Positions 1 to 6,565 of a stretch of 7,833 nt of DNA are shown here, piece by piece. The notes beneath the pieces are model-generated. The model ran no database searches and had not been told where the DNA came from. It saw only the letters and a program-made list of their open reading frames with translations. Both the position numbers and the translations under genes were made by a program. Every line of letters starts with the position of its first letter. Position 1 is the stretch's first letter. The DNA comes from Spirochaetaceae bacterium (lineage in GTDB: Bacteria; Spirochaetota; Spirochaetia; Treponematales; Breznakiellaceae). The DNA lies in assembly GCA_031284085.1 (NCBI GenBank), contig JAITAM010000069.1, positions 1-7,833 on the forward strand. The letters run 5' to 3'.

Positions 1-60
1 CTGTGCCTCTTGGCTTTTCTTGAGTTCTATAGTATTATTTACCCGTGCAGGAAACAATAA
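1..60 (+). CDS. possible 3' end of an upstream gene (partial)
   Basis: Reading from base 1 gives 19 sense codons, mostly hydrophobic or aromatic at first (LCLLAFLEFYSIIY), then the stop TAA at 58-60. If real, it is the tail of an upstream gene that overlaps the GTG start of phoH by 16 nt. That overlap could explain why phoH has no visible Shine-Dalgarno, because translation could be coupled. The frame starting at base 2 is also open, to a TAG at 77-79, so the reading frame cannot be decided from so short a piece. The stretch may equally be non-coding. Confidence 0.2.
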   Translation: MCLLAFLEFYSIIYPCRKQ

Positions 61-1007
61 CAATAGTCCTGAAGGATAGCGATGAATTATCCGGCGTATG
101 CGGCGTTAATGATGCTAACCTTCAAGTAATTGAACAATTACTCGGCGGGCGTATCATTGCACACGGCAATGAAATTAGAGCAAACACGGTCGACGAGCAT
201 CATTTTAAGGCGGTGATCAATGCGCTTATTGCTGCGGTCCACTTGGGCGAAAACCCAACGCCGGATTATATACACGCTGTGGTTGATACTTTGGCTTCAG
301 GAGAGGACCCGCATAAGAGTTATATCAACAATGCACTTATCTTGATCCCTCACGGCTTCAAGCGGGTGTACCCGCGCAGTAAAAACCAAGCGGCTTATAT
401 TCAGGGAATGCGTTCGTGTGATATTGCCTTCTGCGTAGGACCTGCAGGGACTGGAAAAACCTACCTTGCCGTTGCCGAAGCGCTGCGCCTGCTCTTATCC
501 AAAAAAGTATACAAGTTGGTGCTGACGCGGCCGGTCGTGGAAGCAGGCGAGAGCCTTGGGTTTTTGCCCGGAGACCTTGCTCAAAAGATCAGTCCATACT
601 TGCGCCCGCTTTACGATGCAATGGAAGCTTTGATCCCTTTTGAGATTATCCGCCGGCTTGAAGAAACACACGCTATTGAAATTGCTCCTCTTGCCTATAT
701 GCGCGGGCGCAGCCTTAACGATGCGGCGATTATTTTGGATGAAGCCCAGAATACCACAAAAGATCAGATGAAAATGTTCCTAACTCGAATCGGAACCGGC
801 TCTCGTGCGGTTATTACTGGGGATGCAACACAAATAGACCTTCCGCGCTCAAATGATTCAGGGCTTCTGCACGCTTTGTCTTTGTTGAAAGCGGTCGAAG
901 GGATACATTTTGCATGGCTTAACACCGTTGATGTGGTCAGAAACCCTCTGATTAAAAAGATTATTCAAGCTTACGAGAAGGATTCTTTACCGGTAGGCCG
1001 AGCATAA
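45..1007 (+). CDS. phoH: PhoH-family ATPase (PhoH-like / YbeZ type)
   Basis: This is a cytoplasmic P-loop nucleotide-binding protein of 320 aa, a normal length for the PhoH-like/YbeZ family. The family is linked to RNA metabolism and, in several bacteria, to the endoribonuclease YbeY; the exact reaction is unsettled. The N-terminal 110 residues match the family's small leading domain (ELSGVCGVNDANL). The Walker A loop GPAGTGKT is at residues 132-139. Walker B is IILDEAQN, with D232 and E233, followed by the family signature QMKMFLTRIG and TGDATQIDL. The start is GTG at 45: an in-frame TAG at 30-32 leaves little room for a longer protein, and the N terminus already aligns with the family. No Shine-Dalgarno is visible, so translation may be coupled to an upstream gene. 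It lies 229 nt before pgpH, a common pairing, but the usual third gene ybeY is not downstream here. Confidence 0.95.
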   Translation: MQETITIVLKDSDELSGVCGVNDANLQVIEQLLGGRIIAHGNEIRANTVDEHHFKAVINALIAAVHLGENPTPDYIHAVVDTLASGEDPHKSYINNALILIPHGFKRVYPRSKNQAAYIQGMRSCDIAFCVGPAGTGKTYLAVAEALRLLLSKKVYKLVLTRPVVEAGESLGFLPGDLAQKISPYLRPLYDAMEALIPFEIIRRLEETHAIEIAPLAYMRGRSLNDAAIILDEAQNTTKDQMKMFLTRIGTGSRAVITGDATQIDLPRSNDSGLLHALSLLKAVEGIHFAWLNTVDVVRNPLIKKIIQAYEKDSLPVGRA

Positions 1008-1141
1008 AGAGCCTTACTATAGTAGAGTGTGTCATCCACTCAAAGCAGATCATCGTAATTACCCTGTGGCTACAGATTAGAATTAAAAATACCGGCGCTC
1101 GTTTTCTTTTTAGATTTGATGGGGCGCCTTTGATAGGAAAT

Positions 1142-1163
1142 AAGCCTTCTTATGAGGGCTTTT
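1142..1163 (+). terminator. terminator-like hairpin upstream of pgpH
   Basis: AAGCCTTC (1142-1149) pairs with GAGGGCTT (1154-1161) as an 8-bp stem with one G-T pair and a TTAT loop. The 3' arm runs into a four-T tract (1160-1163). The T tract is short, so this is either a weak intrinsic terminator for phoH or an attenuator controlling read-through into pgpH. It lies 11 nt before the AGGAGGG sequence at 1174-1180. Confidence 0.5.
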
Positions 1164-1173
1164 AATACAAGAA

Positions 1174-1180
1174 AGGAGGG
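1174..1180 (+). promoter_or_regulatory. strong Shine-Dalgarno-like AGGAGGG without a start codon at normal distance
   Basis: AGGAGGG is the best ribosome-binding match in this leader, yet no ATG, GTG or TTG lies 5-12 nt downstream. The nearest ATG is at 1217 and the pgpH ATG is at 1237, 56 nt away. The pgpH frame is open upstream to 1156, with a CTG at 1192, 11 nt after the motif. A hairpin formed by CTGCG (1192-1196) and CGCAG (1206-1210) lies in between and would shorten the effective distance. The role is unproven. Confidence 0.4.
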
Positions 1181-1216
1181 CAGGCAGACCGCTGCGGCTT
1201 TTAGCGCAGGCAGCTT

Positions 1217-1240
1217 ATGGTTTGCACAGCCTTTTTATGA
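1217..1240 (+). CDS. possible 7-codon leader peptide overlapping the pgpH start
   Basis: ATG at 1217 opens a mini-ORF encoding MVCTAFL, which stops at TGA 1238-1240. The TGA overlaps the pgpH ATG as ATGA, the classic geometry for translational coupling. The mini-ORF has only a weak AGG (1208-1210) before it. It could feed ribosomes to pgpH, which has no Shine-Dalgarno immediately upstream of its own ATG. It may also be chance. Confidence 0.2.
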   Translation: MVCTAFL

Positions 1241-3441
1241 AAACACCCTTTAATCTAAAGGAATATGCCCGCACCTTTTTCTCCCGATTTCCGCGGGTCA
1301 GGTCTTTACCTGTACTTGTAACATTCTTTGCTTTTGTGATCGTTACGGTAATAGTCGTTACCACTATGAATACATCCGGTGATTTGGATATTGAAGTCGG
1401 CAGAGTTGCGGAGCGCGATATTATAGCTGAACAAACCATCACTTACACGGATGAATACGCAACCGGACTCAGGATAGAGGCGCAAAAGCGCCTTGTGCCG
1501 GCTGTCTTTATATTTTCAGAGCTTGCGGAGGAAGAGATGCTCAAGGCTTATCAACGCTTCATCTCGCTTTCGCAGAACTCTTTTTCCGTGCTTAGCTTGG
1601 ATGATGCGGCAGCGTCTGCCTTCAGGCTTGCCATTCAAACCGAGTTTCCCGGCTTCTTCTTTGGGGAAAGCCTTGACGCTTTTTTTATGGAACCTGATCG
1701 TGAGCTTATCATTGATTACTGCCGGAGCGTCTTGGATTACATCATTCAAACAGGGGTCTTTGCCCTCCCAAAGACCGGCCTTGAGAGTTACAATCCTGAA
1801 GTTGTAGAGCTGCTGCGTGTTTCAGGCACCCAGCTTGAGAGAGAGAGGATCAACTACCGGCAGATAGTTGAGCTAAGCGGCGTAGTCGATCTGATAAGCC
1901 GGTTTACGCCGCCTACGTCTTCGGTTTTTCCCGTCCATTATCGAAATCATGCCATAGCTCTTGTCTCTCCTTTTGTTAAGGAAAACGTATTCTTTTCAAG
2001 CGAGGAGAGTGAAAAGCAAGTTGCAGAGCTTGCCACACGGACAGCGCCTGTGATCAACACCATTGAAGAGGGCAAGAAAATTATCCGCAAGGGATTCATT
2101 GTCAGTGAAGAGGATATACGCGAGCTGCGCGCCCTAAACAGCACCTTTCCCAAAAGCGACATACGGATTGTAATTGCCAAAGTGCTAATTATGCTCCTGC
2201 TTTATGGGCTTTTGCTCCTTGTAGGAAGCGGTACGGTAATAGGCCGGCGCCTGAAAGATTCTGAAATATACCTCGTTGCAGCTTTGGCTACTATTTATAT
2301 CATAGGCTCGGTGTTTACCCGCGATGCTTTTTCCGGCTCGGGCTACATACCCAGTTCTATTATCATACCCACTGCGCTGGCTGTCATGCTGCCTTCCATT
2401 CTCATTGACGGCCAGACTGCACTGGCGTTGGCCTTGCTGCTTCCTTTGAGCGCTTTTCTTGCCGGCTCCTTCGACCTGCCTTCCTACATCTTTGCGCTTA
2501 TCTCAGGGGTTGTTGCCTCCGTTGCTCTGCGAACCATCAAAAATAGAATGGATCTCTTAAAAGCCGGCCTCCTCATTGCGTGCGCCAATATGGTGGTGAT
2601 GATCGCCATACTTTTGGAGACTAAACAGCAGATGGACTTTTATCCGCTTGCTTTATCGTGGGCGGCTCTCAACGGCATAGCGTGCGGTATGTTGGTGCTG
2701 GGCTTTCTCCCCCCTTTGGAGCGCGCCTTAAATGCGGTTACCGTGTTTCGGCTCGTTGAGTTGAGCGATCTTAACGCACCCATACTCAAACAGCTCTTTT
2801 CCGTTGCACCCGGTACCTACAGCCATTCACTTATGGTAGCAAACCTAGCGGAAACCGCGTGTCAGGACATCGGGGCAAACCCCCTTTTGGCACGAGTCGG
2901 CGCTTACTATCACGATATTGGCAAAATGAAGCAGCCGCAGTACTTCGTAGAAAACCAAAGCGGCTATAATCCCCACAATGACATTCCGGCGCGGCTTTCT
3001 GCTACTATTATTCGCAGCCACGTCAAGTTCGGCGTGGAAAAAGCCCTCGCTCTTAAGCTTCCGCAGGAAGTTGTCGCCATTATCAGCGAACATCACGGCA
3101 ATTCGGTTATTGCGTGGTTTTATAACAAGGCTTTGGAGCAAGACTCGAATGTCAGTGCGAAAGATTTTTCGTACCCCGGCAATCCGCCTCATACACGAGA
3201 GTCGGCTGTGGTTATGCTTGCGGATGTGAGCGAGGCTGCGGTCCGCACTTTGGAAAAGCCCAATGCCGCCAAAATAGAAAAGTTTGTTCAAGACCTGATC
3301 ACAGGAAAGGTAAGCCATGGGCAGCTTGCCCAATCGGAACTGACCTTTCAGGACCTTGAGACTATAAAAAAGGCTTTTGTAAAAGTGCTGACCGGCTATT
3401 ACCACTCAAGGATTGAGTATCCTAAAGCCAAGAAAAGTTAA
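1237..3441 (+). CDS. pgpH: membrane-bound 7TMR-HD phosphohydrolase, PgpH family (cyclic di-AMP phosphodiesterase)
   Basis: This is an integral membrane metal-dependent phosphohydrolase. Characterised PgpH proteins hydrolyse cyclic di-AMP to pApA; that activity is inferred here from the family. Counting from ATG 1237 (734 aa): one TM helix at about 25-43, then a large extracytoplasmic 7TMR-HDED region at about 45-305, then seven hydrophobic helices at about 311-500, then a cytoplasmic HD domain. HD-domain metal-site candidates are all visible: H530 in YSHSLMVANLAE, H559-D560 in YYHDIGK, H580, H595, H619-H620 in SEHHGN, and D663 in LADVSEA. The family block ENQ..., then LSA-IIRSHV, is intact. 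An in-frame TTG at 1222 would add five residues; ATG 1237 was preferred although its Shine-Dalgarno is poor. The gene probably heads the unit running to ftsY. Nothing is truncated. Confidence 0.95.
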   Translation: MKTPFNLKEYARTFFSRFPRVRSLPVLVTFFAFVIVTVIVVTTMNTSGDLDIEVGRVAERDIIAEQTITYTDEYATGLRIEAQKRLVPAVFIFSELAEEEMLKAYQRFISLSQNSFSVLSLDDAAASAFRLAIQTEFPGFFFGESLDAFFMEPDRELIIDYCRSVLDYIIQTGVFALPKTGLESYNPEVVELLRVSGTQLERERINYRQIVELSGVVDLISRFTPPTSSVFPVHYRNHAIALVSPFVKENVFFSSEESEKQVAELATRTAPVINTIEEGKKIIRKGFIVSEEDIRELRALNSTFPKSDIRIVIAKVLIMLLLYGLLLLVGSGTVIGRRLKDSEIYLVAALATIYIIGSVFTRDAFSGSGYIPSSIIIPTALAVMLPSILIDGQTALALALLLPLSAFLAGSFDLPSYIFALISGVVASVALRTIKNRMDLLKAGLLIACANMVVMIAILLETKQQMDFYPLALSWAALNGIACGMLVLGFLPPLERALNAVTVFRLVELSDLNAPILKQLFSVAPGTYSHSLMVANLAETACQDIGANPLLARVGAYYHDIGKMKQPQYFVENQSGYNPHNDIPARLSATIIRSHVKFGVEKALALKLPQEVVAIISEHHGNSVIAWFYNKALEQDSNVSAKDFSYPGNPPHTRESAVVMLADVSEAAVRTLEKPNAAKIEKFVQDLITGKVSHGQLAQSELTFQDLETIKKAFVKVLTGYYHSRIEYPKAKKS

Positions 3442-3453
3442 AACAAGACAGTC

Positions 3454-3493
3454 GGTGCAAGGTCTTCGCACCACTAGAAACACGCGGGCGTGT
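3454..3493 (+). promoter_or_regulatory. two small hairpins in the pgpH-lipoprotein gap
   Basis: GGTGC (3454-3458) pairs with GCACC (3468-3472) around a 9-nt loop. ACACG (3480-3484) pairs with CGTGT (3489-3493) around CGGG. The second stem ends right before the AAAGGAG ribosome-binding site. Neither has a T tract, so termination is unlikely; RNA processing or translational tuning inside the operon is possible. Confidence 0.3.
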
Positions 3494-3500
3494 AAAGGAG
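3494..3500 (+). promoter_or_regulatory. ribosome-binding site that fixes the lipoprotein start
   Basis: AAAGGAG lies 5 nt before ATG 3506. The frame is open back to an ATG at 3413 inside pgpH, which would add 31 basic residues in front of the signal peptide. The strong site here and the lipoprotein signal right after 3506 make 3506 the correct start. Confidence 0.85.
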
Positions 3501-3505
3501 TTTTT

Positions 3506-4117
3506 ATGAAAAGAATATTGTTGGGAGTGATGGTTGTATTGCTCTTGGGTAGTTGTCTTGGAATACGGTCGAATATTGCGATAAAAGCGAACGGTTCCGG
3601 AACCGTAATGATGGAATACCGCATTTCACAAGCCATTCAGTCCATCGGCAAGCTTGACGGCAATGCAAACTGGCCTACGGTGCCGGTTAGCAAAGAGGAC
3701 TTTGAGCGCAGTATTATCCGAATACCGGGGCTTAAGCTGCGTTCATTTAAGACAAAAACCACTGATAACGATATTGTTATGACGATTAAGCTGGAGTTCG
3801 TTGATCTGGACGCATTAGTGAATTTCTTGGATGCAACAGGCCGGCACGCATCAATAGTACAAGACGGCGGTAAAAAACAGCTTACCCTCGTTCTTAGCGA
3901 TGAACATTCTATTGATTCGGACCTGATTAACTTGGCCGCACTGCTCAGCACCGGCTATATGTTTGAGCTGCACTTTTCAATGCCGGAGACCGGAACATTG
4001 AGCGTAGTTGATGTTAATGGGAAGCCTATACAAGGCGTAAACAGGACATCTCTAGCGATCCCAATGTCCCAGCTACTTTCCTACCGCGATGGGGTGGAGC
4101 TAAAACTTGTATGGTAA
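3506..4117 (+). CDS. predicted lipoprotein, LppM-like candidate, function unknown
   Basis: The product is 203 aa. It begins with a lipoprotein signal peptide: basic MKR, a hydrophobic stretch, then the lipobox LGSC with C17 as the predicted lipidated residue, so it should be anchored to a membrane facing the periplasm or outside. The mature part is alternating beta-type sequence. It begins with an NIAIKANGSGTVMMEYRIS stretch, has a central region ending in IVMTIKLEFVDLDALVNFL, and a C-terminal region rich in short strands (GTLSVVDVNGKPIQG). The opening 'polar, glycine, beta-strand' pattern resembles LppM/DUF3153-type lipoproteins, but this is only an impression and no function follows. No catalytic motif was seen. 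It lies 64 nt after pgpH and overlaps the next gene by 7 nt, so the two products are probably made together. Confidence 0.85.
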   Translation: MKRILLGVMVVLLLGSCLGIRSNIAIKANGSGTVMMEYRISQAIQSIGKLDGNANWPTVPVSKEDFERSIIRIPGLKLRSFKTKTTDNDIVMTIKLEFVDLDALVNFLDATGRHASIVQDGGKKQLTLVLSDEHSIDSDLINLAALLSTGYMFELHFSMPETGTLSVVDVNGKPIQGVNRTSLAIPMSQLLSYRDGVELKLVW

Positions 4118-5568
4118 GGCGTCCTGTGTGCATAGCGCTTCTTTTCTTTATGCTCTTTTTCTTTGCGCCTTTTTCTTTGTTTGCAGGCGGCACCGCGGAA
4201 TATAAAGAGCCGGATATTCTTAATAAAGAATGGGTGCTTTGTGTAACTGAATTTGATGTGTCTGCGCTTCCCGTGTCTCAGCAAACGGTGGGTAGCGTGT
4301 TGGCCAGACACATAGTTAGTCTCATCGGTGTTGTAACGGAGCGCCGGCGCACAAAAGAGGAATACGCTTACTATGAAAATCTTGCCCGAACAGAACTGCA
4401 AAGCAGCACGGTGCAAGCTTTAAGTAAAAAGCGTAACGAGCGCGATCAACTCGTCTTTAGAGGAGACCCGGCTTGGAAGTATAAAAAAAACCTGCGTGCT
4501 ATTGATAAGGAGATAGCGGCATTGGAAAAGACCCTTGCAGAGGCCGACGCGGCTCCGCTGTCTATTGAGGCGCAGCCGCTGTTCAAGCTTAGCCAAGACA
4601 ATGCTAAAGGTATCTTTCCTTCAAGGCCGCGTGCCGGCGGTGAAGCCCGTTTCTGCGCCGATACAAAATCCGATGCGCTGCTTATAGGCAGCGTATCAAC
4701 CTTTCACGGGCGCCTTTACTGTACCCTCAGCGTATGGACTTTGTACAGCAGCTCGTATCAGTACGAGACCGCTCTTGTTTTTTCTCTTGAAGAGACGGAA
4801 CAAGCTGTTGATGACTTATCAAGCGATCTTATTGCTATGCTGTCAGGGACGCCTTCCGCGCACCTTGCCATTAGTGTAGAGCCTGATACAGCCCTTATTA
4901 GCTTAGACGGCGTTGTTGCCGGACAGGGGACTCTTGATGAACATTCTTATCGAGCAGGAACTGTCTCTATTGACCTTTCCGCTCAGGATTACGAATCGCA
5001 GCGCATGAGTGTTGCCACCAATCCTGATGAATTGCTCAAGTTATCGGTTAGCCTTAAACCTATTACTTACGAACTATTTAACATAGAGCCTGCTACAAAG
5101 GCGGCGGTGTATTCAGGGAGCCGGTACTTGGGGCAAAGCCCTCTAGAGGTAACGGTTCAGACGGATCGATACGAGTATTTTCATTTGGAGAATGACAAAG
5201 GGGAAGTGGCTAAGACCGTCCTGCCCTCTTTTGCTACTGCAAATCCTGTTGTGTCTTTTGACTTTAAGACGCCCATTGAGTCTCCGGGGGCGGTAGCTGA
5301 ACAAAACCGAAAGTCGTTTTACAATGCGTTCGGACGCTTTTGGATTGCGCTGCCGGTTGCTTTCATTATGAGCGGGGTGGCTGACGCGCAGAGCAAGGCA
5401 AACGCCCGCAGCGCTAACATGGATCTTTATAACCAAGCCGCAATAACTTACTATATATCAATGGGGACGTGGATAGTTTTTGGGCTTACGGCCGCCGATG
5501 TTCTGTATCGGAGCTACCGCTACCTCAGCAATACCCATGCTCAGAGCGTATCAATAATTAAACAATAA
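4111..5568 (+). CDS. exported PEGA-like-domain protein with two C-terminal TM helices, function unknown
   Basis: The product is 485 aa. An N-terminal signal peptide (RR, then a phenylalanine-rich core) is probably cleaved after SLFA, before GGTAEY. Residues about 30-85 and 150-245 form an alpha/beta region; the segment SDALLIGSVSTFHGRLYC is reminiscent of TolB-N or CsgG/LpoB-like folds, which is a weak inference. Between them, residues 85-148 are charged and helical, probably a coiled coil. Residues about 251-316 match a PEGA repeat (ISVEPDTALISLDG, then AGTVSIDLSAQDYES). A second, more divergent copy covers 318-390 (GSRYLGQSPLEVTV). Two hydrophobic helices follow at about 411-428 and 447-466, so the protein is tethered at its C terminus. 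PEGA domains are associated with surface or envelope proteins, often in spirochaetes. The start ATG 4111 overlaps the previous stop, with GGAG at 4096-4099, 11 nt upstream. It is followed by ftsY after 39 nt. Confidence 0.85.
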   Translation: MVRRPVCIALLFFMLFFFAPFSLFAGGTAEYKEPDILNKEWVLCVTEFDVSALPVSQQTVGSVLARHIVSLIGVVTERRRTKEEYAYYENLARTELQSSTVQALSKKRNERDQLVFRGDPAWKYKKNLRAIDKEIAALEKTLAEADAAPLSIEAQPLFKLSQDNAKGIFPSRPRAGGEARFCADTKSDALLIGSVSTFHGRLYCTLSVWTLYSSSYQYETALVFSLEETEQAVDDLSSDLIAMLSGTPSAHLAISVEPDTALISLDGVVAGQGTLDEHSYRAGTVSIDLSAQDYESQRMSVATNPDELLKLSVSLKPITYELFNIEPATKAAVYSGSRYLGQSPLEVTVQTDRYEYFHLENDKGEVAKTVLPSFATANPVVSFDFKTPIESPGAVAEQNRKSFYNAFGRFWIALPVAFIMSGVADAQSKANARSANMDLYNQAAITYYISMGTWIVFGLTAADVLYRSYRYLSNTHAQSVSIIKQ

Positions 5569-5585
5569 ACAATAATAAGCAATAA
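5552..5585 (+). repeat. four copies of CAATAA across a stop codon
   Basis: CAATAA occurs at 5552-5557, 5563-5568, 5570-5575 and 5580-5585, making an AT-rich patch in otherwise GC-balanced sequence. The second copy supplies the TAA stop of the PEGA-like gene. Spacing is irregular (11, 7 and 10 nt), so slippage-generated low-complexity DNA is as likely as a functional site. An unstructured region before the ftsY ribosome-binding site would help its translation. Confidence 0.6.
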
Positions 5586-5607
5586 GACTTTGATTTAAGG
5601 AGCTGCC

Positions 5608-6462
5608 ATGAGTTTTACCGATCGTATTAAGAACTTCTTTAAGCTTAAGAAAGCGTTGTCGGAGGAAACGTTTGAAGATTTAGCCGACCTGCTTGTGGAA
5701 GGGGATTTTGGTGCAAAGGACGCCTATGAGATTACCGACTCTTTGCGCAGCCGGTGTAAGAAAGAACATATCGGCGATGCCGAGCAGGCCAAGCTAGTCC
5801 TCTTGGAACTTTTAGAATCGATACTCCTTGCGCCCACCGATACTCAGGCTGATATTATCCTCTTGTTGGGGGTAAACGGTGTGGGCAAGACCACGAGCGC
5901 GGCGAAATTGGCGGCTCAGTATCTTCAGGCAGGCAAGCACCCCATTCTGGCGGCAGCGGATACTTTTCGTGCGGCGGCAATAGAGCAGCTTAAAATCCAC
6001 GGCGAGCGGCTCGGCATAAGGGTCGTAGCGCATAAACACGGCGGGGATCCGGCCGCGGTGGTCTTTGATGCCATAGCTGCGCAGCAAGCCGGTGGAGCTG
6101 ATCTTATTATAGCCGATACAGCAGGCCGTATGCACACGAAAGCGGCGCTTGTTGAGGAGCTTAAAAAGATAGACAGGGTCGTTGCCTTAAAGGCGGCCGG
6201 CGCCTGCTACCGCAAATGGCTTGTCTTGGACGTTACGACCGGCAGAAATGCGCTTGCTCAGGCGCAAATCTTCCACGATGCTGTTTCCATTGATGCGGTT
6301 ATTCTTACGAAGTACGACTCTTCCGCCCGCGGCGGTATAGCCTTTTCGCTTGCAACAGAGCTAAAGCTGCCGGTTATTTTCGTATGCTCAGGCGAGCGCT
6401 ACGGCGACATTGCGCCCTTTGATCCGCACCGTTACGCAAAAGAATTCATTGGTTTAAGCTGA
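5608..6462 (+). CDS. ftsY: signal recognition particle receptor FtsY
   Basis: This is the SRP-receptor GTPase. It docks SRP-ribosome complexes at the membrane and hands nascent membrane and exported proteins to the Sec translocon. At 284 aa it is essentially a bare NG domain: it starts with the amphipathic SFTDRIKNFFKLKKAL and the N domain (to about 80), without the acidic A domain of E. coli FtsY. GTPase motifs: P-loop GVNGVGKTT at 88-96, DTFRAAAIEQL from D118, DTAGR at 170-174, TKYD at 234-237, and CSGERYGDIAPFDP near the end. Usual family forms are TKLD, DATTGQN and GVGE; here they are TKYD, DVTTGRN and CSGE, so the G4 and closing-loop regions are divergent. The start is well supported by AAGGAG at 5597-5602, 5 nt before ATG. 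It is the last gene of the plus-strand unit. Confidence 0.95.
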   Translation: MSFTDRIKNFFKLKKALSEETFEDLADLLVEGDFGAKDAYEITDSLRSRCKKEHIGDAEQAKLVLLELLESILLAPTDTQADIILLLGVNGVGKTTSAAKLAAQYLQAGKHPILAAADTFRAAAIEQLKIHGERLGIRVVAHKHGGDPAAVVFDAIAAQQAGGADLIIADTAGRMHTKAALVEELKKIDRVVALKAAGACYRKWLVLDVTTGRNALAQAQIFHDAVSIDAVILTKYDSSARGGIAFSLATELKLPVIFVCSGERYGDIAPFDPHRYAKEFIGLS

Positions 6463-6491
6463 TGGTACAGACCAAAGCCGCAAAGTTACCA

Positions 6492-6515
6492 AGCGCCGGT
6501 ATCAAGAGCGGCGCT
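6492..6515. promoter_or_regulatory. GC-rich hairpin between convergent genes
   Basis: AGCGCCG (6492-6498) and CGGCGCT (6509-6515) form a perfect 7-bp stem with a 10-nt loop, 30 nt after the ftsY stop and 51 nt past the stop of the minus-strand gene. The position suits a bidirectional terminator or 3'-end stabiliser. Neither strand has a T tract after the stem, so a canonical intrinsic terminator is not supported. The 11-mer AGCGCCGGTAT (6492-6502) also occurs inverted at 1089-1099. Confidence 0.45.
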
Positions 6516-6565
6516 CCCCACCCATTTCGACAGATGCCTACCTGCAAACCGCCTTACTTAATGCG

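Larger units (their letters stand above)
1008..1236 (+). other. long leader between phoH and pgpH
   Basis: This non-coding stretch separates two genes that usually sit close together. It contains a perfect 10-bp palindrome TACTATAGTA at 1015-1024 and a small stem GAGTG/CACTC at 1025-1041. GGCGC at 1094-1098 can pair with GCGCC at 1124-1128 across a 25-nt loop. A terminator-like hairpin follows at 1142-1163. Possible promoter elements are weak: TAGAAT at 1078-1083 without a good -35, and TTGATG (1116-1121) 17 nt before AATAAG (1139-1144). No known riboswitch consensus was recognised. Pieces of structure are visible directly; any regulatory role is inferred. Confidence 0.5.

Noticed and set aside
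1008..1236. Cyclic di-AMP (ydaO-type) riboswitch before pgpH
   Set aside because: The leader is structured and the gene would fit, but I could not recognise the conserved ydaO core; only small stems are visible.
2845..3405. 186-codon minus-strand ORF
   Set aside because: It lies wholly antisense to the HD domain of pgpH, whose catalytic residues are conserved; it is a shadow.
3413..3505. Longer start for the first lipoprotein gene, inside pgpH
   Set aside because: It would place 31 basic residues before a signal peptide and ignore the AAAGGAG site 5 nt before ATG 3506.
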